Assembly: GCF_900111235.1 (NCBI RefSeq)
Contig: NZ_FOJI01000007.1
Coordinates: forward strand, 124,001 to 188,000
Direction of reading: 5' to 3'
DNA length: 64,000 nt
Source: [Clostridium] fimetarium
Lineage (GTDB): Bacteria > Bacillota > Clostridia > Lachnospirales > Lachnospiraceae
Below the pieces are notes generated by a model that worked only from the letters and a program-made list of their open reading frames with translations, did not search any database and was not told the DNA's origin. Below, one piece after another: positions 44,522-54,285 of the stretch. The translations under genes and the position numbers were made by a program. Every line of letters begins with the position of its first letter. Position 1 is the first letter of the stretch.

Positions 44522-46306
44522 ATGGCTGAATCAATGAAAGGCTTAAAAAGAAGTAATAGATGTACTGAAATAGGTGTTGAAAATGTAGGACAAGTTGTAA
44601 CTGTAATGGGGTGGGTTCAAAAAAGAAGAAATTTAGGAAGCTTGATTTTTGTGGATTTGCGAGATCGCTCCGGTTTATTGCAGATAATATTTGATGAAAA
44701 TGATATCGGAAAAGAAGGCTTTGAAAAGGCTTATGGCATAAGAAATGAATTTGTAATTGCAGTGGTTGGACAAGTTGAAAAACGTTCAGGAGCTGTTAAT
44801 GAAAATCTTGCGACTGGTGAAATAGAGATTCGTGCAACGCAACTTAGAATCCTTTCAGAATCAGAGACTCCACCTTTTCCTATTGAGGAAAATTCAAATG
44901 TAAAGGAAGAACTTCGATTAAAATACAGATATTTAGACCTTAGAAGACCGGATCTTCAAAATAATTTGATTATGAGAAGCAAGGTTGCTACACTTACAAG
45001 ATTATTTCTTGCAAATGAAGGGTTCCTTGAAATCGAAACTCCTATGCTTACAAAAAGTACGCCAGAAGGAGCTAGGGATTACCTTGTTCCTAGCCGTGTT
45101 CACCCAGGTAACTTTTATGCACTTCCACAGTCACCTCAGTTATTTAAACAATTACTAATGTGTTCTGGATATGACAGATATATGCAGATTGTAAAATGCT
45201 TTAGAGATGAGGATTTAAGAGCGGACAGACAACCTGAATTCACACAGATTGATATGGAATTGTCATTTGTTGATATTGATGATGTTATAGAAGTAAATGA
45301 AAGATTGTTGGCACATGTATTCAAAGAAGTGATTGACGTTGATGTTCAACTTCCAATTCAAAGAATGACATGGCAGGTAGCAATGGATCGTTTTGGTTCT
45401 GATAAACCAGATCTTAGATTTGGTATGGAGCTTAAGGATGTTTCAAATATCGTAAAAGATTGCGGCTTTGTTGTATTTACAGGAGCTCTTGAAAATGGCG
45501 GTTCGGTTAGAGGAATTAATGCAAATGGTCAAGGTGCAATGCCTCGTAAAAAGATAGATGCTTTAGTGGAATTCGCTAAGGGATATGGCGCAAAAGGTCT
45601 TGCATATATTGCAATTAATGAAGATGGCACATTTAAATCATCATTTGGAAAATTCATGACAGAGGATGAAATGCAGGCACTTATTGATGCTATGGAAGGT
45701 AAACCCGGTGATTTACTTTTGTTTTCATCTGATAAGAATAAGATCGTATGGAATGTTTTAGGCGCGCTTAGAGTTGAAATCGCAAATAGCCTTGGATTAC
45801 TCGATAAGAATATTTTTGAATTTCTTTGGGTTACAGAATTCCCACTTCTTGAGTTTTCAGAAGAAGAAAATAGATTTACAGCGATGCATCATCCATTTAC
45901 AATGCCAATGGAAGAAGATCTTGATAAACTTGAAAGTGATCCAGGATCAGTTCGTGCGAAAGCCTATGATATCGTATTGAATGGTACTGAAATCGGTGGA
46001 GGTAGCGTTAGAATATCGCAAAACCATATCCAAGAAAAAATGCTTGAATTACTTGGCTTCACAAAAGAGGATGCTTATGAAAGATTTGGATTCCTTTTAG
46101 ATGCATTTAAATATGGTGTTCCCCCACATGCAGGCCTGGCTTATGGGCTTGATAGAATGGTCATGCTTATGGCAAAAAAAGACAGTATTAGAGATGTTAT
46201 CGCCTTTCCTAAGATAAAAGATGCAACTTGTCTTATGACAGATGCACCAAATGTTGTTGACGCAAAACAACTTAAAGAATTAGCCTTGGAAATCATTGAA
46301 AAATAA
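44522..46306 (+). CDS. aspS: Aspartyl-tRNA synthetase
   Basis: A 594-residue bacterial-type class II enzyme. The N-terminal OB anticodon-binding domain (VTVMGWVQKRRNLGSLIFVDL) is followed by the catalytic core (YLVPSRVHPGNFYALPQSPQ, FRDEDLRADRQPEFTQIDME), the bacterial GAD insertion domain, and motif 3 (HAGLAYGLDRMVMLM). AAGGAGG lies before the ATG. It ends the rel-MBL-hemZ-HD-hisS-aspS gene block. Confidence 0.97.
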   Translation: MAESMKGLKRSNRCTEIGVENVGQVVTVMGWVQKRRNLGSLIFVDLRDRSGLLQIIFDENDIGKEGFEKAYGIRNEFVIAVVGQVEKRSGAVNENLATGEIEIRATQLRILSESETPPFPIEENSNVKEELRLKYRYLDLRRPDLQNNLIMRSKVATLTRLFLANEGFLEIETPMLTKSTPEGARDYLVPSRVHPGNFYALPQSPQLFKQLLMCSGYDRYMQIVKCFRDEDLRADRQPEFTQIDMELSFVDIDDVIEVNERLLAHVFKEVIDVDVQLPIQRMTWQVAMDRFGSDKPDLRFGMELKDVSNIVKDCGFVVFTGALENGGSVRGINANGQGAMPRKKIDALVEFAKGYGAKGLAYIAINEDGTFKSSFGKFMTEDEMQALIDAMEGKPGDLLLFSSDKNKIVWNVLGALRVEIANSLGLLDKNIFEFLWVTEFPLLEFSEEENRFTAMHHPFTMPMEEDLDKLESDPGSVRAKAYDIVLNGTEIGGGSVRISQNHIQEKMLELLGFTKEDAYERFGFLLDAFKYGVPPHAGLAYGLDRMVMLMAKKDSIRDVIAFPKIKDATCLMTDAPNVVDAKQLKELALEIIEK

Positions 46307-46377
46307 GGAAATCTATAGTAAAATGTATACAGTATTTATTTGGTGAAGAAATATAATAAAAAGGCGGTTTTTTTACG

Positions 46378-48897
46378 ATGGATGAAAATAAAGCGACAGA
46401 GGATATTCTTAAAGATACTGGAAATATTCCTCAAAATACAGATGATATTCGCGAAAATACAAAAGATGAAAAAAATATTATATCAACGCTAGATGAAGTT
46501 ATAGTGACTGATAGCAATACTGACCTTTCCGAAAAAGAGTCAGCTACGGTATCTGCAACTAAAACGGATGATGAAGTTGTGGTAGCGGATGATATGATGG
46601 TAGCGGATGAAGTGATGGTAGCGGATGAAGTGATTCAAGAAGATGTGATCATTGAAGGAAATCAAAATGTTTCTCAAATGTTATTGCAAGAGGACGCATT
46701 AGGAAAACATAAAGGTATTAAATTTAATAAGGTAGATAAAGAAGCAAAGAAGATGAAGTTCAATCTGAGAAAAGAAAAAATGGAGCAGGGATTGAATGAA
46801 AAAAGAGATGAATTTGAAGAGCTTAAGTCGGATATGATTTCCACTAAGAAAGATTCAAGACTTATGCTAAAGTTTCAAAGCATTCGTGTAAAATTAATCT
46901 GTGCTTTTTTAATCCCAGTAGTTTTGATAATTATGTTAGGTGTTTTGTCATATTCGACAGCTTCTAAAGCTATTGTTTCAAGCTTCGAAACATCAGCACA
47001 GTCAACAATCCAAAAAACTTCAGATTATTATAGCCTAATGTTTTCGAATGTTAGGACATCAGCAAATGATTTGGCAAATAACAAAACTTTGAAAGATTAT
47101 TATTCAAAGTCATATACTGGCGATTTAACAGCAGAAGGAACTACATATAATACGCTTAGAGATCAAATATCATCTATAGCTAGTAGTAGTGATGCAATTT
47201 CTAATGTTTTTGTAATAGGTTCGTATGGTACGCCCCTTGCGACTGCTACTTTGACAGCAACAGAAAGTACATATTCAGGTCTTTCTGTTTCAGACGAAGC
47301 AAAAGTGATAGATAGCAATAAAACAGCATGGTTTTCAAAACATATATTTTTAGATAGCAAGAGTTCAAGTACATATGCATTAAGTTATGCTCGTCAACTT
47401 ACGGGAAATAATTTAAAAAGCATTGGTTATATATTTATTGATTTAAATAAAGATTTTGTTAATGACCCACTTAATAATGTTAATTTAGGAGATAAGAGTA
47501 TAGTTGCCCTGGTTGCTCCAGATAATGGAGAAATCGTAGCTGGACAGAATATCAATATAGATAGTAATACCGTTTACTTTGCAGATAAAGATTACTATAA
47601 GAAAGCTGCAGAGGGACAGGACAAATCTGGATATCAATATGTGAAGTATAATGGTGTAACCGAATTATTCATATATGCAAAAAATGATGCTGGATTTATG
47701 GTATGCTCAGTTATTCCCAAAAGTGTAATTATAGCTCAAGCAGGAAGCATTAAATTAATTACTATTATTGCTGTTATTATTGCATTTGGTATTGCATTAG
47801 CGGTTGGTGGAATAATAGCAACGAGTATGAGTACAGCAATCCATAATATTATGGGAAAACTTGAAAAAGCAGCAGAAGGCGATTTGACTGTCGTTGTTAA
47901 TTCAAGAAGAAAAGATGAATTTAAAGTTTTAGCTGAAAGTATTAATAATATGATAGGTAAAATGAAACAACTAATAGAAGAAACAAAAAGTGTTTCCTTG
48001 ACGGTTGATGATTCTGCTAAAACTGTAACAGATAGCGCTATGACATTACTTGATGCAACGCGAGGAATTACAGATTCAATTAGTGGCATTGAAAAAGGTA
48101 TTGTTCAACAGGCGAATGATTCAGAAAGCTGTATGCGTCAGATGGACGTGCTTTCTGAGAAGATTAATATTGTATCTGATAATTCAAACAAAATATCAGA
48201 AATAGCAGAAGGTACAAAAGAGATTGTTCAAACAGGTCTGAATACAATAGATGAGCTTAATTCAAATGTAAAGGATACAGTAGATATTACAAATGCGGTA
48301 ATAATTGGTATACAAGCACTTCAAGAGTCGTCAAAATCAATTGGGAATATTATTGGTGTAATTAATGAGATTGCAGAACAAACTAATTTACTTTCACTGA
48401 ATGCTTCAATTGAAGCTGCAAGAGCAGGGGATGCAGGTAGAGGATTTGCGGTTGTTGCAGGTGAGATTCGTAAGCTTGCAGACCAGTCGGTTGAATCAGC
48501 GAATAAGATTAGAATAATTATTGAAGAAATTGATTCAAAGACAAAAGCAACAGTTACTACTGCAAAACAGGCAGAGAGTGTTGTAGCTGTTCAAGAAAAG
48601 TCGCTTAAAAATACGTTAGCAGTATTTGTTGATATTCAATCACAAGTAGTAGAACTTGTTACGAATGTTAATAATATTGCAAGTGGTGTTAATGATATTG
48701 CTGATACAAAATCAGAGACACTTTTCGCGATAGAAAATATTTCAGCGGTATCAGAGGAAACAGCAGCAACAGCACAGGAAGTTACAGAAACTGCAACAAA
48801 GCAGATGGAAGCGGTTGAAGATCTTAATAGAGCGGCTGAATCTTTAAATAAAAATGCGAGTGCATTGTCACAAGCAATTGATTTGTTTATCGTATAA
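46378..48897 (+). CDS. Transmembrane methyl-accepting chemotaxis protein with long acidic N-terminal tail
   Basis: 839 residues. The first ~165 residues are an acidic, then lysine-rich, cytoplasmic extension before the first membrane span ([20 protein letters not shown]); chemoreceptors normally have almost none. Part of it repeats DEVMVA and is encoded by 18-bp units near 46590-46640. An extracytoplasmic Cache-like sensor domain (~195-445), a second span, a HAMP region and the signalling tip ([20 protein letters not shown]) follow. The start is supported only by GGCGG ten bases upstream, but no better start with a ribosome site lies before the span. Confidence 0.88.
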   Translation: MDENKATEDILKDTGNIPQNTDDIRENTKDEKNIISTLDEVIVTDSNTDLSEKESATVSATKTDDEVVVADDMMVADEVMVADEVIQEDVIIEGNQNVSQMLLQEDALGKHKGIKFNKVDKEAKKMKFNLRKEKMEQGLNEKRDEFEELKSDMISTKKDSRLMLKFQSIRVKLICAFLIPVVLIIMLGVLSYSTASKAIVSSFETSAQSTIQKTSDYYSLMFSNVRTSANDLANNKTLKDYYSKSYTGDLTAEGTTYNTLRDQISSIASSSDAISNVFVIGSYGTPLATATLTATESTYSGLSVSDEAKVIDSNKTAWFSKHIFLDSKSSSTYALSYARQLTGNNLKSIGYIFIDLNKDFVNDPLNNVNLGDKSIVALVAPDNGEIVAGQNINIDSNTVYFADKDYYKKAAEGQDKSGYQYVKYNGVTELFIYAKNDAGFMVCSVIPKSVIIAQAGSIKLITIIAVIIAFGIALAVGGIIATSMSTAIHNIMGKLEKAAEGDLTVVVNSRRKDEFKVLAESINNMIGKMKQLIEETKSVSLTVDDSAKTVTDSAMTLLDATRGITDSISGIEKGIVQQANDSESCMRQMDVLSEKINIVSDNSNKISEIAEGTKEIVQTGLNTIDELNSNVKDTVDITNAVIIGIQALQESSKSIGNIIGVINEIAEQTNLLSLNASIEAARAGDAGRGFAVVAGEIRKLADQSVESANKIRIIIEEIDSKTKATVTTAKQAESVVAVQEKSLKNTLAVFVDIQSQVVELVTNVNNIASGVNDIADTKSETLFAIENISAVSEETAATAQEVTETATKQMEAVEDLNRAAESLNKNASALSQAIDLFIV

Positions 48898-48983
48898 TAA
48901 TTGCTTTTTGCAGTTGTTGTATCATTAATATAGGCATTATATTTGCCATCAAGAAATTATTTATATAATAACGGAGGTATAAA

Positions 48984-50222
48984 ATGTATTCATTTGATGA
49001 AGTCTTGAACTTCGATCCAGAAGTAGCAAATGCTATGGATGATGAAATTGCAAGACAAAGAAGCCACATTGAGTTAATCGCGTCAGAAAACCTTGTAAGT
49101 AAGGCGGTTATGGCTGCAATGGGAAGTCCATTAACGAACAAGTACGCTGAAGGATATCCAGGGAAGAGATATTATGGAGGATGCGAGTACGTAGATGTTA
49201 TTGAAACACTTGCAATAGAAAGAGCGAAAAAGTTATTTGATTGTGGATATGCGAATGTTCAGCCACATTCAGGAGCACAGGCTAACATGGCAGTGTTTTT
49301 TGCAATGCTTGAGCCAGGCGATACGTTTATGGGTATGAGTCTTGATGCAGGCGGACATTTAACACATGGTTCACCTGTCAATATGTCAGGAAAATACTAT
49401 AACATCGTTCCTTACGGCGTGAATGAAGATGGTTTTATAGATTATGATAATGTTTTGAAGATTGCAAAAGAATGCAAGCCAAAACTTATCGTTGCTGGTG
49501 CGAGTGCATATGCAAGAATTATAGATTTCAAGAAATTTAGAGAAATCGCTGATGAAGTAGGCGCTTATTTGATGGTAGATATGGCTCATATTGCTGGTCT
49601 TGTAGCTGGAGGTCAACACCCAAGTCCAATTCCTTATGCTGATGTTGTTACAACAACAACACACAAAACATTAAGGGGCCCAAGAGGTGGTATGATTCTA
49701 TGTTCAAAAGAAAACGGTGTGAAGTTTAATTTTAACAAAGCAGTATTTCCAGGTATCCAAGGTGGACCTTTGATGCATGTAATTGCAGCGAAAGCAGTTT
49801 GTTTCAAAGAAGCTTTAGATGATAGTTTCAAAGATTATGCTAAAAATGTTGTCGAGAATTCAGCAGCGCTTGCCAATGGCTTGATAGGTAGAGGATTCAA
49901 ACTTGTTTCAGGTGGTACAGATAATCACTTGATGCTGGTAGATTTAACAAATAAGAATCTTACTGGTAAAGAAGTTGAGAAGTTTCTTGATGCAGCAAAT
50001 ATTACATGTAACAAAAACACAATTCCTAATGATCCAGCATCACCATTTGTTACAAGTGGCGTTAGGTTAGGTTCAGCTGCCGTTACAACTAGAGGATTTA
50101 ATACAGCAGATATGGATGTTGTTGCAGAGGCAATGGCACTTCTTATTAATGATGTTGAAAATAATAGAGAAAAGGCTATGGAATTAGTTAAGACATTAAC
50201 TGACAAGTATCCACTTTATTAA
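48984..50222 (+). CDS. glyA: Serine hydroxymethyltransferase
   Basis: A PLP enzyme interconverting serine and glycine with tetrahydrofolate. 412 residues. Signatures: [27 protein letters not shown], and the PLP lysine in [31 protein letters not shown] and [12 protein letters not shown] are also typical. ACGGAGG precedes the ATG. It is monocistronic with a clear terminator, and no glycine riboswitch is seen upstream. Confidence 0.97.
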   Translation: MYSFDEVLNFDPEVANAMDDEIARQRSHIELIASENLVSKAVMAAMGSPLTNKYAEGYPGKRYYGGCEYVDVIETLAIERAKKLFDCGYANVQPHSGAQANMAVFFAMLEPGDTFMGMSLDAGGHLTHGSPVNMSGKYYNIVPYGVNEDGFIDYDNVLKIAKECKPKLIVAGASAYARIIDFKKFREIADEVGAYLMVDMAHIAGLVAGGQHPSPIPYADVVTTTTHKTLRGPRGGMILCSKENGVKFNFNKAVFPGIQGGPLMHVIAAKAVCFKEALDDSFKDYAKNVVENSAALANGLIGRGFKLVSGGTDNHLMLVDLTNKNLTGKEVEKFLDAANITCNKNTIPNDPASPFVTSGVRLGSAAVTTRGFNTADMDVVAEAMALLINDVENNREKAMELVKTLTDKYPLY

Positions 50223-50233
50223 TAAAATAATAG

Positions 50234-50272
50234 AAAGCGTCTAAGTGAGATACTTCCTTAGACGCTTTCCTT
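50234..50272 (+). terminator. Terminator after glyA
   Basis: AAAGCGTCTAAG pairs perfectly with CTTAGACGCTTT around an 11-nt loop, followed by CCTTATTTAT. Confidence 0.8.
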
Positions 50273-50457
50273 ATTTATATTTAATTGTAGATGCGGTTAA
50301 ATGTTGGAAAAGGATAAGTGTTATAAAAGAGCTAGCTTTATGGGGACGGCATAAATAACAGCTTATTTAGATTAAAAAGTAAGATATTTGGTAAATATAT
50401 AAAAAAGAGGATGGCGCAATAAATATCTGTTTAAATTGGATTAAGGGAGAAAATATT

Positions 50458-52443
50458 ATGATAAAAGAAAATCAATTTTTTAATAACGGTAAGGATTCTG
50501 ATAAAAAAGAAATCAAAAACAATGAAAATAAAAATGAAAAAAACAGTTCACAAGATATAACTGGTGAAAATGATAAATATTTTAAAGAAGATAAAGATTC
50601 AGAAGACAATGAAGATTCGAAAGGTATAGAAGATTCAGAAGACGATGAAGATTTAGAAGATGACTTAGATGAAGATGATGAAGACGAGAATAGCAAAAAA
50701 AATATTTTTAAAGAAAAATTAATTGGGTTAATTGAAATTTGTAAAAACAACAAAAAGAGAGTGATAATCGTTTCAATTATTATTGCGGTCATTTGTATTG
50801 GAGTTACAACAGTTGTTCTTTTAGGTAAAAACGGTAAAACGAGTGATGCAGGCGCACAGTTACCTACAACTAAAAACGAATATGTAGATGTTATACCTGC
50901 TGAAGTCGGAGATATTGATGATCCCAATGATCCCCAATTACAAAATGGTAATAATTCGGAAGGCACTGGAGCTCAAATGAGTGCGACTGATATGAAAAAA
51001 ACAAGTTCTATGTCCAATGGAATTGATCTCTCAAAATTCCAAGGAAAGGTTGACTGGGATGCAGTGGCAGCAACTAAAAAAATAGATTTCGCAATGATAA
51101 GAGTAGGATACAGAACGGATAATAATGGGACAATAGTGGAAGATCCATATGCAAGGTACAATATGCAAATGGCAGATGAGGCAGGAATTAAGGTTGGTGT
51201 ATATTTCTTCTCAACAGCGACCACAAAAGAAGAAGCATTAGAAGAAGCGGCATGGACCACTAATACTATTGCGAAATATAAAATAACATATCCAGTAGTA
51301 TATAATTGTGAAGGATTTACGAAAAGTGATAGTAGGATGTATGGGATTAGTAATGCAAATAGAACCGATTATGCAATTGCATTCCTTAATTATGTAAAAA
51401 ATGAAGGATATGAGCCGATGCTTTACGCTAATAAGACGGATCTTGATAACTCAACGTATTGGGATACTAAAAAAATCAGTGCAAGTTATAAAATTTGGGT
51501 TGCACAATATCCAGATCAATTGACAGAAAAATCTTCTTATACGGGAACAAACGCTATGTGGCAGTATACATGTAATGGAAAAGTAACAGGTATCAATGGT
51601 TTTGTTGATATGAATATTGCTTATTTTTACTATGAAAATGCAGTGGAACCCAAAGATACAAGTGGCGCTGCGAATGCAGACAATCCGGAATTGGGTGTGA
51701 CATTTACAGCAGCCAGTGGACAGCTGACAGCAAAAGAGAATACCAATTTAAGAAGTCTACCAAATACAATGGGAGATATCCTCGCAAATATTAAAAATGG
51801 AGAGTTCGCAACATTAATCAGTAATGGTGATAATGGGTGGTCAAAACTAGAATTTAATGGCACAACAGGATATTCGTTGACAAGATTACTGACTGATAAG
51901 GTTAATGCGGTGGCAGTACCAGTGACGCCTGCGGCAACTAAGGCAGCAGAGGTAAGCGCGTATACAGATGTTTTTGATCAGGTAACTGCAAAAGAGGAAA
52001 CTAATCTCAGGAAGGAAGCTAATACAACGAGTACATTAGTTGCAACAATTACCAATGGTACATTCTACACAAGAACAGGAATAGGTAAGGGCAATAATGA
52101 ATGGTCAAGACTCGTATACAATGGTGAGACAGTCTATGCAAAAACAGATTTACTGACAACTGAGGTCAAGGTAACGCAGGCACCGACGACTGCAGCAGAG
52201 GGAGAGAAGTATAAAGTCCAAAATATGGTATTTACTGCTATTAGTGACAAAGTAACGATAACTTCTAATGTTCAATCCGTGAACCTTAGAGATTTGCCGA
52301 GCACAACTGTTGGTGAAACCAAAGCTACACTTAAAACAGGTGAATTTATTGAAAGAACTGGACTCAATGAGGGTACTGGTTGGTCAAAATTAATATATAA
52401 TGGGGTTACTGTATATGCATCAACACGGTACCTGAAAAATTAA
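50458..52443 (+). CDS. Membrane-anchored GH25 lysozyme with three SH3 domains
   Basis: 661 residues, likely a type II membrane protein: a ~95-residue acidic cytoplasmic tail (DSEDDEDLEDDLDEDDEDE region), one span (VIIVSIIIAVICIGVTTVVLL) and a large wall-facing part. The GH25 muramidase domain (~185-400) begins GIDLSKFQGKVDWDAV with the first catalytic Asp and ends GFVDMNIAYFY. The usual DxE motif reads NCE (YPVVYNCEGF): the acid Glu is kept but the Asp is Asn. Three bacterial SH3 repeats follow, each with NLR and GWSKL/EWSRL-like motifs. It precedes the pilus-like cluster and may open peptidoglycan for it. Confidence 0.9.
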   Translation: MIKENQFFNNGKDSDKKEIKNNENKNEKNSSQDITGENDKYFKEDKDSEDNEDSKGIEDSEDDEDLEDDLDEDDEDENSKKNIFKEKLIGLIEICKNNKKRVIIVSIIIAVICIGVTTVVLLGKNGKTSDAGAQLPTTKNEYVDVIPAEVGDIDDPNDPQLQNGNNSEGTGAQMSATDMKKTSSMSNGIDLSKFQGKVDWDAVAATKKIDFAMIRVGYRTDNNGTIVEDPYARYNMQMADEAGIKVGVYFFSTATTKEEALEEAAWTTNTIAKYKITYPVVYNCEGFTKSDSRMYGISNANRTDYAIAFLNYVKNEGYEPMLYANKTDLDNSTYWDTKKISASYKIWVAQYPDQLTEKSSYTGTNAMWQYTCNGKVTGINGFVDMNIAYFYYENAVEPKDTSGAANADNPELGVTFTAASGQLTAKENTNLRSLPNTMGDILANIKNGEFATLISNGDNGWSKLEFNGTTGYSLTRLLTDKVNAVAVPVTPAATKAAEVSAYTDVFDQVTAKEETNLRKEANTTSTLVATITNGTFYTRTGIGKGNNEWSRLVYNGETVYAKTDLLTTEVKVTQAPTTAAEGEKYKVQNMVFTAISDKVTITSNVQSVNLRDLPSTTVGETKATLKTGEFIERTGLNEGTGWSKLIYNGVTVYASTRYLKN

Positions 52444-52470
52444 TAGTGTTATTTAGAGAATCAAATATTG

Positions 52471-52514
52471 ATATGCTCCTCTATCCGTTTACACGGGAGG
52501 AGCATATTTTTTAT
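52471..52514 (+). terminator. Terminator after the GH25 gene
   Basis: ATATGCTCCTC pairs with GAGGAGCATAT around a 15-nt loop and is followed by six T. It separates the lysozyme gene transcriptionally from the downstream cluster. Confidence 0.88.
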
Positions 52515-52600
52515 GTAAACCATTAATAGAATATTTATAAATAACACATTTGCAAATACTAAATAACGTAAATATAGTTCTAAAATAATGTAAATAATGC

Positions 52601-52629
52601 TTTACAATATATGCTATAAAATGTATAAT
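52601..52629 (+). promoter_or_regulatory. Promoter of the Tad-like cluster
   Basis: TTTACA (52601-52606), a 17-nt spacer and a perfect TATAAT (52624-52629). It leaves an untranslated leader of about 315 nt before the first small peptide gene. The leader holds a tandem repeat; otherwise 52630-52820 shows no motif that I recognise. Confidence 0.65.
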
Positions 52630-52820
52630 AATATTATCTTAAAGATCTTTATGAAGTTTCAAGTTTTACTCATTTGCATGCTAGCGTGCTTCTTTTTCAT
52701 CTCATCTCAAAAAATATCCTAATTATTTTCAAGTTAAAAATTAATATGAATATGCGGAATGCCAATGCAAGTTAATATATGAGGCAGCTATATTCTGAAT
52801 TTTTAGCGTATTATTCATCA

Positions 52821-52930
52821 GAAAAATATCTGAAAAGTTATCTGGAAAGTTATCTGGAAAGTTATCTGGAAAGTTATCTGGAAAGTTATCTGAAAAGTAA
52901 TCCCAAAAAGTTATCCCAAAAGTTATTTCA
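52821..52930 (+). repeat. 12-bp tandem repeat in the leader of the Tad-like cluster
   Basis: Four exact GAAAGTTATCTG units (52845-52892) are flanked by four or five degenerate units, ending about 20 bp before the first gene and just before its AAAGGAGG ribosome site. Confidence 0.9.
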
Positions 52931-52950
52931 AAAATGAAAGGAGGAAAAGA

Positions 52951-53124
52951 ATGTTAGCTAAAATTTTTGATGAATATGGTGGTGCTATCAAAACAGTTGT
53001 TGTTTTATTGCTAATTATTGCGATTGTAGTAGTTTTATTAGCGACAAATGGCCCAGTAAAAACAGCATTTACAGATCTACTATCAAGTTTCTTTACCAAA
53101 GCAAGCACTAGCTCCGGCATATAA
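52951..53124 (+). CDS. EYG-motif small membrane peptide 1 (Flp-pilin-like)
   Basis: 57 residues starting MLAKIFDEYGGAIKTVVV, then one hydrophobic span, then a short polar tail. Flp pilins of Tad systems carry an EY motif just before their hydrophobic helix, as here, but they have a longer leader ending in Gly; only three residues would precede a KIFDEY-type mature start here. AAAGGAGG lies six bases before the ATG, a strong site consistent with high expression of a major subunit. It is the first gene of the cluster, followed by the CpaF-like ATPase. Confidence 0.8.
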   Translation: MLAKIFDEYGGAIKTVVVLLLIIAIVVVLLATNGPVKTAFTDLLSSFFTKASTSSGI

Positions 53125-53172
53125 TCAGTCGGAGATTGAGGGGGCTTGTACAATGTGGATATATTGGACTGG

Positions 53173-53190
53173 CTCCTTTTTTGAAAGGAG
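53173..53190 (+). promoter_or_regulatory. Hairpin masking the ribosome site of the CpaF-like gene
   Basis: CTCCTTT-TTTG-AAAGGAG is a perfect 7-bp hairpin. Its 3' arm is the AAAGGAG Shine-Dalgarno of the next gene. It may lower ATPase translation relative to the preceding small peptide. Confidence 0.6.
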
Positions 53191-53202
53191 ATTAATTTTA
53201 AA

Positions 53203-54285
53203 ATGGCAGAAAATAAAACCAAAATTATGACAGGAGTTATTACAAAAGAAAGGCTGAAACCACTTTTTAAATATTTAAAAAATGATGAGATTACTGACGT
53301 TGATTGGAATGGCTCAGACCTCTGGATTAAAAATATATATAACGAAAGTATTATGATTCCCAAAGAAGAACATGAAATAACACCAGCATTCATTCAAGCA
53401 TTTACTACGCATGTTTCTAATTCTGTTTCTAAATTGTTTAATCAAGAAAATTGTGTGTTGGAAGCAGAAACAGAGGACTATCGTATTGAATGTGTCCATG
53501 AAGCCAGGGCTATTTCTGGAAGATGCTGTTGTATTCGTAAAACCACACGAACCCCACGGATGTCATATAAATATTTGATTGATTCCAAGTATACTATTTC
53601 ACCTATTTTAAATTTACTGATTAATTGTTGTATTGCAAAGTTTAATTTTATGATTGCAGGGGAACCGGGTGTAGGAAAAACAGAATTCGCAAAGTTTTTA
53701 TCATTGTTTATACCAGATGATCAGAGAGTAATTACAATTGAGGATTCTCCTGAGTGGCATTACAAAGAACTGAAACCCTATGCAGATGGTATTGAATTAC
53801 AAGTGAATGATGATTTTTCTTATACTGATGCATTAAAGACTTGTATGAGACTTAACCCAAGAAGGATATTTTTATCGGAAGTAAGATCAACTGAAGCAAA
53901 ATCACTTATAGAATGTTGGTCAAATGGGGTTAAGGGGTTTTCTACCCTGCACACAGATGATGCGAGAAAAATACCTGATAGAATTCTTAATATGATGCCA
54001 ACTCGAGCAGATGCAGAAAGATTAAAAAGCAATGTATATGAAAATTTGGATATTGGAATTTTGATAAATCAAAAGAAAGACGAGGATGGTAAGAACCATA
54101 GATACATCGAACAGGTATGCTTCTTTGAAAGAGATATTCAAAAAGAAGAAAACAAAATATATATGATCGTTGAGGAAGGCAAAATAATAACGCAAGAGAT
54201 ACCTCAAAGCAAAAAAATAAAACTGAAAGGCATAAGCTATTTTGAGATTTCCGATGTCCTAAAGGAGAAGTATTATGAAACATAA
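53203..54285 (+). CDS. CpaF/TadA-like secretion ATPase
   Basis: 360 residues of the type II/IV secretion ATPase superfamily, which powers assembly of pili or secretion pseudopili from the cytoplasm. A short N-terminal domain (EITDVDWNGSDLWI) resembles CpaF. Walker A is GEPGVGKTEFAKF, the acidic box is ITIEDSPEW, the Walker B equivalent is RIFLSEVRSTEA, and the His box is GFSTLHTDDA. Compared with TadA the N-terminus is reduced. It overlaps the next gene by 11 bp, so the two are coupled. Confidence 0.9.
   Translation: MAENKTKIMTGVITKERLKPLFKYLKNDEITDVDWNGSDLWIKNIYNESIMIPKEEHEITPAFIQAFTTHVSNSVSKLFNQENCVLEAETEDYRIECVHEARAISGRCCCIRKTTRTPRMSYKYLIDSKYTISPILNLLINCCIAKFNFMIAGEPGVGKTEFAKFLSLFIPDDQRVITIEDSPEWHYKELKPYADGIELQVNDDFSYTDALKTCMRLNPRRIFLSEVRSTEAKSLIECWSNGVKGFSTLHTDDARKIPDRILNMMPTRADAERLKSNVYENLDIGILINQKKDEDGKNHRYIEQVCFFERDIQKEENKIYMIVEEGKIITQEIPQSKKIKLKGISYFEISDVLKEKYYET

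Noticed and set aside
48898-48983. Glycine or other riboswitch upstream of glyA
   Set aside because: The gap is only 86 bp and contains no conserved riboswitch core that I can recognise.
52630-52820. Cyclic di-GMP riboswitch in the long leader of the Tad-like cluster
   Set aside because: I looked for the GEMM-type core and found no match, despite the suggestive context.
52821-52930. Possible CRISPR-like array
   Set aside because: Units are contiguous 12-mers with no spacers; it is a simple tandem repeat.
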